18,444 nt of DNA, taken from assembly GCA_963610315.1 (NCBI GenBank), contig CAVDMV010000025.1, positions 1 to 18,444 on the forward strand, read 5' to 3'. The first letter of the stretch is position 1. Every line of letters starts with the position of its first letter. Shown one piece after another: positions 1 to 6,937 of this stretch. This DNA is from UBA3210 sp963610315. Lineage in GTDB: Bacteria > Bacillota_I > Bacilli_A > RFN20 > CAG-449. The notes below the pieces were generated by a model. It was not told the DNA's origin. It saw nothing but the letters and a program-made list of their open reading frames with translations, and did no database searches. Made by a program: the position numbers and the translations under genes.

Positions 1-1
1 T

Positions 2-697
2 AATGTAGTGAAATTAGATAATAATGATGAGAATATGGCTACAAAGTTTATATATACATCAGTTGGTAATGACATACCTGAAATATTTGAAAATGAATGT
101 ATAACAATAATTAGTAAAAAATATTCATCAATGAATTCAATGAATTATCATTGGTATAAATTTTCAAGTGGAAATAAAAAAGGTGAATATAAAATCTTTA
201 GTTCTAGTAACACCAATTTGAAAGCTGAAATATATTCTTCTTTATATGATGAATATGTATTGAAAAGTTCAAATATGACTGGAGATTTCTCTTTAAACAT
301 TGATTTAACATATTATGAATCAGTATATATCAAAGTATATGGGATTAATGATGCTGACGCGGGTAATTACTTTCTAAATATTGAAGAAGCTAAAACAACT
401 GAAACACCAACTTATACATATCAAAAATATAATAAGAAAAAACATAAAAGAATCAGTAGTGATGGAACATCTACTTTAGAATTGCATGCAGTATCCGCGA
501 ACGCGAATGGAAATACAAATTGTTTATTGTGTGGACAACATTTAAATACATATACCGATGAACCTTTTATAACTGCTTATTCAATTAACTATATATCAAC
601 TTTAAGAAGTATAAAAGATGAATATACTTTATCGGAAGAAGAGTGGGAAAAATATGTTTTTGGCACATATTTTAGAGGTGAACATTATGAGTATTAA
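2..697 (+). CDS. C-terminal part of a surface-type protein with a PPC-like beta-sandwich domain (5' end outside window)
   Basis: The reading frame is open to the left edge, so this is probably the 3' part of a longer gene; a GTG at 8 is the first possible start inside the window but has no convincing ribosome binding site. Counting from that GTG (229 residues), residues about 45-127 resemble a bacterial pre-peptidase C-terminal (PPC) domain: an HWYKF strand, then alternating strands ending in YESVYIKVYG and AGNYFLNIEE, the usual W-x-F ... Y-I-x-V-x-G ... G-x-Y-x-L pattern. PPC domains are normally found in secreted or surface proteins. A CLLC pair (Cys172, Cys175) follows in a low-complexity linker and may be a disulfide or metal knuckle. 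The last 11 bases overlap the next gene, suggesting translational coupling. Assignment to PPC is from pattern only; the missing N-terminus could carry a signal peptide and an enzymatic domain. Confidence 0.6.
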   Translation, partial: NVVKLDNNDENMATKFIYTSVGNDIPEIFENECITIISKKYSSMNSMNYHWYKFSSGNKKGEYKIFSSSNTNLKAEIYSSLYDEYVLKSSNMTGDFSLNIDLTYYESVYIKVYGINDADAGNYFLNIEEAKTTETPTYTYQKYNKKKHKRISSDGTSTLELHAVSANANGNTNCLLCGQHLNTYTDEPFITAYSINYISTLRSIKDEYTLSEEEWEKYVFGTYFRGEHYEY

Positions 698-1142
698 AAA
701 GAAAATATTTATTTTTATAAGCTTGTTTATTTCAGTAATAATTGTTTTTACCTCTTGCTTAATTATTAGATTGAGTGAATTAAATGTGACTGTTGAATAT
801 CGAAGCGATTGCATTGTTTTTCCAAATACTCCATATGATACTCATGTATATTATGATCGAATAACTTCAATTGATATTGTTGATACAAAATATGGGAATG
901 AATATGTAAGTTCAGAACAAAAATATTCAAATTGGGAAATAGGTTTATATAAGAATGATACATGGGGAAGATACAATTCAATTGTATCAAAATCTTCTAA
1001 AAAGAGTATTGTTACATTTTTAGATGGTGATTGTTATTATGTAATAGGTTTAAAGGATTTAGATGAAACTTTAGATATCTTACAACATATTATAGATAAT
1101 ACTTCAGTTGGTATACTAAATAAGAAGGATGTGAAAATATGA
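687..1142 (+). CDS. Membrane-anchored protein, possibly PH-like domain; paralogue of the next gene
   Basis: A 151-residue protein. I chose ATG 687 rather than an upstream ATG at 618 because AGAGGTG lies just before 687 and because 687 starts directly with a positively charged segment and one hydrophobic helix (residues about 6-28). That helix ends in FTSC, a poor lipobox, so it could be a lipoprotein or a simple N-terminal anchor. The extracytoplasmic part (about 32-150) is rich in beta strands and shares the pattern YGN-x3-S-x-E-x-KY, G-x-Y-x-NDT-x-G-x-Y, SKKS and a terminal amphipathic helix (LDILQHIIDN) with the following protein. The strand order followed by a C-terminal helix recalls small bacterial PH-like domains, but this is a low-confidence guess. 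Its TGA stop shares ATGA with the next start. No enzymatic motif is seen. Confidence 0.7.
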   Translation: MSIKKKIFIFISLFISVIIVFTSCLIIRLSELNVTVEYRSDCIVFPNTPYDTHVYYDRITSIDIVDTKYGNEYVSSEQKYSNWEIGLYKNDTWGRYNSIVSKSSKKSIVTFLDGDCYYVIGLKDLDETLDILQHIIDNTSVGILNKKDVKI

Positions 1143-1603
1143 AAGGTTTAAAAAAGATTATAGTTGGATTTCTTATATTTTTCGTCGCAGAGTTAGGAAT
1201 TGCTTATTGCGTTTGTATTTCTATTTTTAGCCCTACCATTAAAGTTGATTATTATGATACTTATTTTAGTGTCACCGGTGGAGGAGGGCTTTTTGACCAA
1301 CTAGGATGTAATATTAATTATTCTAATATAATTAGTTATGAAATTCATGATACTATATATGGAAATAAAGCCACCAGCGCCGAAAAAACTTATAAAAATT
1401 ATGAAGTTGGAGGATTTTATAATGATACATATGGTGATTATCATTCGTATGTATCAAGAGCTTCTAAAAAGAGTGTAATTATAAATTACACTTTAAGAGA
1501 AGAAACGATTAAATGTGTAATTGGATTAAGAAAAACAGAAGATGTTTTAGATATTGTTGACCATATTGTGGATAGTACAAATTTGAATGTAACATATAAT
1601 TAG
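1139..1603 (+). CDS. Membrane-anchored protein, possibly PH-like domain; paralogue of the previous gene
   Basis: A 154-residue protein with an N-terminal hydrophobic helix (about residues 7-30) and an extracytoplasmic beta-rich domain. Side by side with the preceding protein it keeps YGN-x3-S-x-EK-x-Y, a G-x-Y-NDT-x-G-x-Y block, VSRASKKS and a closing VLDIVDHIVDST helix, so the two are a tandem duplication that has diverged well beyond the DNA level. It starts inside the previous stop (ATGA overlap) with AAGGAT about ten bases upstream, a typical translationally coupled arrangement. A glycine run (TGGGGLF) near residue 46 is an insertion relative to its partner. It is the last gene of its transcript, being followed by the terminator at 1655. 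No known enzyme family was recognised; a PH-like fold is possible but unproven. Confidence 0.7.
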   Translation: MKGLKKIIVGFLIFFVAELGIAYCVCISIFSPTIKVDYYDTYFSVTGGGGLFDQLGCNINYSNIISYEIHDTIYGNKATSAEKTYKNYEVGGFYNDTYGDYHSYVSRASKKSVIINYTLREETIKCVIGLRKTEDVLDIVDHIVDSTNLNVTYN

Positions 1604-1654
1604 AATAAGCTTACTATGATAATTTTGATATCATAAAAGAAAGATAACATATAG

Positions 1655-1680
1655 AAAGTAGGGAAACCTACTTTTTATTT
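1655..1680 (+). terminator. Rho-independent terminator after the paralogous pair
   Basis: Perfect 8-bp stem AAAGTAGG / CCTACTTT with a GAAA tetraloop (1663-1666), followed by a T-rich tail. It separates the first operon from the ATPase promoter. Confidence 0.85.
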
Positions 1681-1684
1681 TCAC

Positions 1685-1734
1685 GATATATATTTTAAAA
1701 TATATATCATTTATGGTAAAATCTTATAAATGAT
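1685..1734 (+). promoter_or_regulatory. ATPase-operon promoter embedded in nested palindromes
   Basis: A -10 box TAAAAT (1717-1722) is preceded by TATGG in an extended -10 position; a weak -35 TTTAAA lies 17 bp upstream at 1694-1699. The -35 sits inside a perfect 24-bp palindrome (1685-1708, two 12-base arms of alternating A/T). A second inverted repeat, ATCATTTA (1706-1713) and TAAATGAT (1727-1734), flanks the -10. Either could be an operator, or the transcribed part a small hairpin, but A/T-only palindromes arise easily in this composition. The 14 bases 1709-1722 recur exactly, on the other strand, upstream of the 1257-residue gene. Confidence 0.5.
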
Positions 1735-1754
1735 GTCTAAATGAGGTAATATCT

Positions 1755-4295
1755 ATGCGTGAGAAAAATAAAAACAATAAATCAACAATAGAAATATCAA
1801 AACTTCTTAAAGTAGAAGCTAATGCACCAATTTTAGATGATGATTTAAAAGATCTAGAAGATACACGTGAATTTAGAAAAATTGAAAATAAAAATGGTGA
1901 ATACGTCACTCGTTATAGCCCTAATATTAATCATGGATTATCATATTCACAAGTAGAAAGTAGAATTAAAGAAGGATTAACAAATGATACTAAAGATAAG
2001 AATAAAAAGAGTGTCTTAGGTATTATTTGTAAAAATGTCTTTACCTTTCTAAATGTTCTTTTATTTGTTATTTTCCTTTTATTAATCGTTTCACAAATAA
2101 ATAAACCATTTGAACTTAAAAATATATCTAACTATTTCTTCATGGTTATTATTTTAACTAATTTACTTATCGGTATTTATCAAGAAATTAAAGCTAAAGT
2201 CATTGTTGATCGATTAGCCTTATCAACTAAAAACAAAATTAAAGTTCTTCGTGATGGAGAAATAAAGGATTTATATTCAGAAGATTTAGTTCTTGATGAT
2301 ATTGTTCTACTTTCAGTCGGACAAAAAATAGTCGCGGATTCAGTTGTTATTGAAGGAAGTGTAGAAGTAAATGAATCTTTATTAACTGGTGAATCTTTAC
2401 CAGTAAAAAAGAACGTTGGTGAAATAGTTTTCGCAGGTACTTTCGTTTCTTCAGGCTCATGTAAAGTAAAAGTAGAAAGAGTTGGAAATGCTTCATATGT
2501 ATCTTTACTTCAACAAAGAGCGAAGAAAGAGAAGAAAACCAATTCGATCATCTTAAGATCATTAAATTTAATCATTCGTTTAATTTCTTTATTAGTTGTT
2601 CCTTTTGGTATCTATAGTTTCCTCACTGGTTGGTGGAAATTAGATTGGACAAGTGATTTTGCTACTTTACAACAATTACTCTCTCAAACATGTGGCTCGA
2701 TGGTCGCGATGATTCCTTCTGGCTTATATTTAACTACTTCAGTTAGCTTATTTTTATCAATTATTACTCTTGCACAAAAAAATACGCTTGTTCAAGATGC
2801 TTATTCCATTGAAATGCTCGCAAGAACTGATTGCTTATGTTTAGATAAAACAGGTACAATCACTGATGGAACAATGAATGTCGTTGATGAAATATCTCTC
2901 AATGAATCTAATTACAATTTAGATGAAATAATTGGTGATTTACTCGATTCATTTGAAGATAAGAACTTAACTTCGATTGCTTTATTAAAAGCTCATCCAA
3001 GTGTTCATAAATATGAAGTAATCGATAAACTTCCTTTCTCTAGTTCAAGAAAGAAATGTGGGGTAAAATTTTCGATTGGTAGTTTCGTCTTAGGTGCACC
3101 CGAATTTATTATTCCAGAAGATAAGGAATTACTTACTAAATTTGAAGAATATACTTCTCAAGGCTTAAGAGTATTAATTTTAGGAACAGTTGAAGATTTA
3201 AATTCTGAAGATATTGTTGGTAAAGTTACTCCTTTAAAAGCATATCTTATTAAAGATCATATTCGTGATGAAGCTCCTGCCACATTAAAGTGGTTTAGTG
3301 ATAACGGAGTAGAAGTAAAGATTATTTCTGGTGATAATGCTTTAACAGTTAGCCAAATTGCAAAAGAAGCAGGTGTTCCTAACGCGGATAAATATATCTC
3401 TTTAGAAGGTATGAGCTTAGATGAAGTTAGTAAAATTGCGACTGAATATAATGTCTTTGGCAGGGTTGCTCCTGAACAAAAAGCTACATTAGTTACCGCT
3501 TTAAAGAAAGCAGGTAAAACTGTTGGAATGACTGGTGACGGCGTTAACGATATCTTAGCCTTAAAACGTGCCGATTGTTCTATTGCGATGGCAAGTGGTT
3601 CTGACGCGGCTAAAAATGTTTCGAGCATTGTTTTAATTGATTCTAATTTCGCTTCTTTACCAAAAGTAGTTTCTGAAGGAAGAAGAGTTATTAATAACAT
3701 TACCGCGGTTAGTTCTTTATTCTTAATGAAGACCATTTTTGCTTTTATTGTAACAATGTCTACTTTATATAAGTTCCAACCAAGCTTCTTAATGCTACTT
3801 GAATTCTTCTCAATTGGTGTTCCTAGTTTCTTACTAGCAATATCTCCAAATGATGCACCAATTAAGAAAAATTTCTTAAAAAATATTCTTATTAATTCAG
3901 TTCCAGGTGGGATTAGTTATGCTTTAGGAATCATTATTCTCATCATCTTTAATTCTTACAATGTCTTTAACATCAATCCTTATATTCCACAGGATATGAA
4001 TATTACAACAACCACCTGCGGAATTTATATTTCTATAATGGGTATCATTACTTTATTTAGTCATTGCTTCCCATTAAATAAATATCGTATAGGAGTTTAT
4101 TCTTTAATGGTAATTGGTACCTTTATCGCAATATTTACTCCAATTAATAAATTAGTTGGCTATAATCCATATGCATTGAATTTCTATCAATGGTTAATAG
4201 TTATATGTGCGATAATACTTGGAACTTTATTCTATATAGGCTTTAAATATTTAAATGATCGTATTTTTAATAAACAAACTAAAGGAGCGGATTAG
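1755..4295 (+). CDS. P-type cation-transporting ATPase, CtpE-like
   Basis: An 846-residue integral membrane ATPase that would move a cation across the membrane using ATP. The hallmarks are in order: two helices at about 95-145, the actuator loop TGES (211-214), two more helices with PSGL (321-324), the phosphorylated Asp in DKTGT (364-368), a nucleotide-binding domain with LGAPE (447-451 region), SGDN (525-528), TGDGVND (593-599), and six C-terminal helices. There is no N-terminal heavy-metal-binding domain, which argues against a copper or zinc pump. The run from PSGL to DKTGT resembles the CtpE group, a member of which is implicated in calcium transport in mycobacteria; here the usual PEGL Glu is Ser, a variant I believe is common in Firmicutes. 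Substrate is therefore inferred, perhaps calcium. GAGGT precedes the ATG. It is the first gene of an operon, one base from the dehydrogenase gene. Confidence 0.93.
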   Translation: MREKNKNNKSTIEISKLLKVEANAPILDDDLKDLEDTREFRKIENKNGEYVTRYSPNINHGLSYSQVESRIKEGLTNDTKDKNKKSVLGIICKNVFTFLNVLLFVIFLLLIVSQINKPFELKNISNYFFMVIILTNLLIGIYQEIKAKVIVDRLALSTKNKIKVLRDGEIKDLYSEDLVLDDIVLLSVGQKIVADSVVIEGSVEVNESLLTGESLPVKKNVGEIVFAGTFVSSGSCKVKVERVGNASYVSLLQQRAKKEKKTNSIILRSLNLIIRLISLLVVPFGIYSFLTGWWKLDWTSDFATLQQLLSQTCGSMVAMIPSGLYLTTSVSLFLSIITLAQKNTLVQDAYSIEMLARTDCLCLDKTGTITDGTMNVVDEISLNESNYNLDEIIGDLLDSFEDKNLTSIALLKAHPSVHKYEVIDKLPFSSSRKKCGVKFSIGSFVLGAPEFIIPEDKELLTKFEEYTSQGLRVLILGTVEDLNSEDIVGKVTPLKAYLIKDHIRDEAPATLKWFSDNGVEVKIISGDNALTVSQIAKEAGVPNADKYISLEGMSLDEVSKIATEYNVFGRVAPEQKATLVTALKKAGKTVGMTGDGVNDILALKRADCSIAMASGSDAAKNVSSIVLIDSNFASLPKVVSEGRRVINNITAVSSLFLMKTIFAFIVTMSTLYKFQPSFLMLLEFFSIGVPSFLLAISPNDAPIKKNFLKNILINSVPGGISYALGIIILIIFNSYNVFNINPYIPQDMNITTTTCGIYISIMGIITLFSHCFPLNKYRIGVYSLMVIGTFIAIFTPINKLVGYNPYALNFYQWLIVICAIILGTLFYIGFKYLNDRIFNKQTKGAD

Positions 4296-4296
4296 T

Positions 4297-5481
4297 ATGT
4301 TAGATTTTGATTTTTGTTCTCCAACTAAAATTTATTTTGGGAAAGATAAAGAAAAATTAGTTGGTAAAATTATCGCTAGTTATGGCTTTAAGAAGGTACT
4401 TATTCATTATGGAAAGACTTCAGTTATTAAAAGTGGATTACTTTCTTTAGTAGAAGAAAAACTCGATGAAGAAGGTATTTCTTATGTTCTTCTAGGAGGA
4501 GTAGAAGCTAATCCTGATGTAAGTTTAGTTAGAGAAGGTATTTCTTTATGTAGAAAAGAACATGTTGACTTCATATTAGCCTTAGGAGGAGGATCGGTCT
4601 TAGATTCATCTAAAGCAATCGCTCATGGAGTATTTTATGAAGGAGATGTTCTCGATATCTCTAAAAAGATTTATGTTTCTAATAAAGCTTTACCTATTGG
4701 ATCAATTATAACTATTGCCGCGGCAGGAAGTGAATTATCTACTTCATGCGTTATTTCTGATCGAACTACACATTTTAAAAGTGGATTTAATTCTGAATTA
4801 AATAGACCACTTTTTGCAATTGAAAATCCTACTTTAACTTATTCATTACCTAAAGAACAAGTTGGTTATGGAATTGTTGATATAATCTCACATACATTTG
4901 AAAGATATTTTAATAAGAGTGATGAATGCCAGTTATCTGATTATCTTGCTGAAGGATTAATGAAAGATGTTATTCACGCGGCAAATATCTTAATGAATGA
5001 AGATTTCTATTCTTATGAAGCAAGAAGCTCTATTATGCTCGCGAGTTCTTTATCACATAATGGCTTAACTTCTTTAGGTAAGAATTCTTATATGCCAATA
5101 CATCAATTAGAACATCAACTATCAGGCTTAAAGCCTAATATTCCTCATGGAGCAGGACTAGCTATCTTAATTCCTAGTTGGATGGAAGTTTGTTACTTAA
5201 AAGATATTGATAAATTCTATTCTTTCGCGGTCAATGTTATGGGAGTAAAAGAGAATAGTTCTAAAGAAGAAGTATCTAAAGAAGGAATTAATAAATTAAG
5301 AACATTTTTTATAAATTTAGGAATGCCTACAAGTTTAAATACCTATGGCATTACTAAAGATGATATAATTTTTATGGTCAATAATTTCTCTAAAGATGGA
5401 ACATATACTTTCCCTAGTAATATTCCATTAGATAAGGGATTAAGTGAAAAAATTTATTTGAACGCTTTAGGAGGTAAATAA
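4297..5481 (+). CDS. Iron-containing alcohol dehydrogenase (YqhD/butanol dehydrogenase type)
   Basis: A 394-residue group III alcohol dehydrogenase, expected to reduce aldehydes with NAD(P)H in the cytoplasm. I take ATG 4297 as start, not the in-frame ATG at 4255: AAAGGAG (4281-4287) sits correctly before 4297, the earlier start would overlap the ATPase, and MLDFDF...PTKIYFG is the usual N-terminus of the family. The cofactor loop GGGSVLDSSK is at 97-106. The four metal ligands of the family are present: Asp195 and His199 (DIISH), His273 (EHQLSG) and His284 (PHGAGLA). Length matches the family (about 385-400). The gene follows the ATPase stop by one base and abuts the next gene, so all three are surely co-transcribed. 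Which aldehyde it uses, and whether it holds iron or zinc, cannot be read from the sequence. Confidence 0.94.
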   Translation: MLDFDFCSPTKIYFGKDKEKLVGKIIASYGFKKVLIHYGKTSVIKSGLLSLVEEKLDEEGISYVLLGGVEANPDVSLVREGISLCRKEHVDFILALGGGSVLDSSKAIAHGVFYEGDVLDISKKIYVSNKALPIGSIITIAAAGSELSTSCVISDRTTHFKSGFNSELNRPLFAIENPTLTYSLPKEQVGYGIVDIISHTFERYFNKSDECQLSDYLAEGLMKDVIHAANILMNEDFYSYEARSSIMLASSLSHNGLTSLGKNSYMPIHQLEHQLSGLKPNIPHGAGLAILIPSWMEVCYLKDIDKFYSFAVNVMGVKENSSKEEVSKEGINKLRTFFINLGMPTSLNTYGITKDDIIFMVNNFSKDGTYTFPSNIPLDKGLSEKIYLNALGGK

Positions 5482-6615
5482 ATGGAAGAAATAAAAAAAG
5501 AAGAAAAGCCATATTTTAACTTTTCATGGGTTATATATATCGGTGTCGTAATTATTGGTTGTATTCTAGCAAGAGTATTAATTGATCAATTCTCAGTATC
5601 TACTACATCAATACCATTTGTCTATTTTAATATATTAATGATTATCTATGGTTTTGTAAGTTGTATCTTAGTATATCAATTAGGTAAAGTAATATTTTCA
5701 ATAATTGCAGGATTTAAAATCGTTTCAATTAATATTTTATTAGTTGGTATTAGATTTAGTAATGGTAAAGCTAAACTTTATTTCGGTGGAAAAGATGATT
5801 ATTCAGTAAGAGTACAAATCGCACCTAAAAAAGAAAAGGTAAATTTAAATCTAGCTTTACTCGGCGGAACTATTTCTACTTTAATTGCAGTTGGAATTAC
5901 TTATGGATTAATTTTTGGATTAAACGCTTCATCTAATACAAAATATTTCTTTATTGTTAGTTCATTCTTTTATGCATTTAATTTAGTTTTATATGTTATA
6001 CCTACAAGAATGGATCATTTAAATGATGGATTTAGTTTATTCTTAATTTCTAAAGGACATGAATATAAAGAAGCCTTACTTAGAAATTATCGCAATTTAG
6101 ATGCTTTATATTCTAATAAAGAATTAGAATATTATGATTATGGAACTTCTTCTAATCCACTTGCTTTAGAAGGAGATATCTATAACTATTATTCTTTATT
6201 AAATAAAGGTGAAGTAGAAAAAGCTGATGAACTCGCTTCATTTATGGCGACTAAAAATAAATTCTTTGTCGAAGAAAAACATTCAGTAACAGCTTTAGTT
6301 TCAAAAGTTTATTCAATGTGTGAAAAAGATGAAATAGATGCTTTAAAAGATTATTATTGGAAGATAGATACTACAACTAGAAAAGTATTCACTAATAAGA
6401 ATAATCTTGAAGCGATTAAGACATCTTTATATATCTTTGCGTTTGTTGATGAATCAGAAGAAGAATTTGTAAAAACCTTAGAGAACGTTACTAAAGCTAA
6501 AAACAAATATCTATATGAAGAAAGAATCGAAACTGAACTTAAATTAATTGATAATGTTAAAGAAAAAGTTCATTCTGCACATCCAGAATGGTTCTCTACC
6601 GATAATAAAGATTAA
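5482..6615 (+). CDS. M50 (site-2)-protease-like membrane protein without the zinc-binding motif
   Basis: A 377-residue membrane protein starting right after the dehydrogenase stop, with AGGAGG overlapping the end of that gene. Four or five hydrophobic segments occupy about 14-36, 44-69, 72-92, 122-147 and 155-173; residues 185-377 are hydrophilic and helical, possibly TPR-like. Residues 61-85 read CILVYQLGKVIF..AGFKIVSINI, which aligns with the M50 signature HE-x-x-H-x-x-(F)-x-x-x-x-GYK-x-x-SF-x-I of Firmicutes; here the HExxH residues are Tyr65, Gln66 and Lys69. The second M50 motif, N-x-x-x-x-DG, survives as N-DG at 181-183 after a proline-containing helix. I infer an intramembrane-protease fold that cannot bind catalytic zinc. 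Alternatives: an unrelated membrane protein with chance similarity. The reading frame is intact and codon use is like its neighbours, so it is not an obvious pseudogene. Confidence 0.7.
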   Translation: MEEIKKEEKPYFNFSWVIYIGVVIIGCILARVLIDQFSVSTTSIPFVYFNILMIIYGFVSCILVYQLGKVIFSIIAGFKIVSINILLVGIRFSNGKAKLYFGGKDDYSVRVQIAPKKEKVNLNLALLGGTISTLIAVGITYGLIFGLNASSNTKYFFIVSSFFYAFNLVLYVIPTRMDHLNDGFSLFLISKGHEYKEALLRNYRNLDALYSNKELEYYDYGTSSNPLALEGDIYNYYSLLNKGEVEKADELASFMATKNKFFVEEKHSVTALVSKVYSMCEKDEIDALKDYYWKIDTTTRKVFTNKNNLEAIKTSLYIFAFVDESEEEFVKTLENVTKAKNKYLYEERIETELKLIDNVKEKVHSAHPEWFSTDNKD

Positions 6616-6638
6616 TTTGTTATGATTGTTACAGGTAC

Positions 6639-6924
6639 ATGTTAAACGTGTATCTGTTTTTAATTTTAAAAAAGAAATTTACTTCTAGTAAAGCTAGGAC
6701 AGTATTATTAGTTATCCTTCCTTGTTTAACTGCATTCTTCTTTAAAATCGCTAAAATAATTTATGTATTAAGTGAAAGTAGAAGAGAAAAAAGAACGCGT
6801 ATTTAACGAAGAAAAAGATAAAAATGATAAAGAAATTGAAGAATTAAAAAGACAGCTTGAAGAAGCTAAAAAGGGCTCTTTAAAAGAAAATAGTGATGAA
6901 TTAAAAAAATGGGGATTGATATAA
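6639..6924 (+). pseudogene. Frameshifted small membrane/coiled-coil gene
   Basis: Two overlapping short frames appear to be halves of one gene. The first, 6639-6806 (55 residues), has hydrophobic stretches (MLNVYLFLIL and ARTVLLVILPCLTAFFF) and then a basic tail. The second, 6772-6924 (50 codons), is highly charged and helical (EIEELKRQLEEAKK) and has no good start. Removing one A from the A6 run at 6787-6792 joins them into a single 94-residue protein: membrane segment, charged linker, coiled coil. So this is a one-base frameshift, a sequencing error, or a transcriptional-slippage site. It lies 23 bp after the M50-like gene and before the shared terminator, so it would be the last cistron of the ATPase operon. 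No clear ribosome binding site is visible before 6639. Family not recognised. Confidence 0.5.
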
Positions 6925-6937
6925 CTCCCATTTTTTT
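6903..6937. terminator. Bidirectional terminator between convergent operons
   Basis: Stem AAAAAAATGGG (6903-6913) pairs with CCCATTTTTTT (6927-6937). With A-runs on one side and T-runs on the other it can end transcription from both directions: the ATPase operon on plus and the 1257-residue gene on minus, whose stop codon (6936-6938) lies in the stem. Confidence 0.8.

Noticed and set aside
1140..1142. Possible use of TGA as tryptophan (mycoplasma code)
   Set aside because: Trp is always TGG in the clear genes, no real gene has an internal TGA, and TGA here ends a gene in a typical ATGA overlap; reading through would add only three codons.
3257..3736. 159-codon minus-strand frame inside the ATPase gene
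   Set aside because: It lies entirely within the conserved P-domain and membrane coding region, has no ribosome binding site and no family pattern.
4255..4296. Longer N-terminus for the alcohol dehydrogenase
   Set aside because: It overlaps the ATPase gene, lacks a ribosome binding site and is absent from the usual family N-terminus; AAAGGAG supports 4297.
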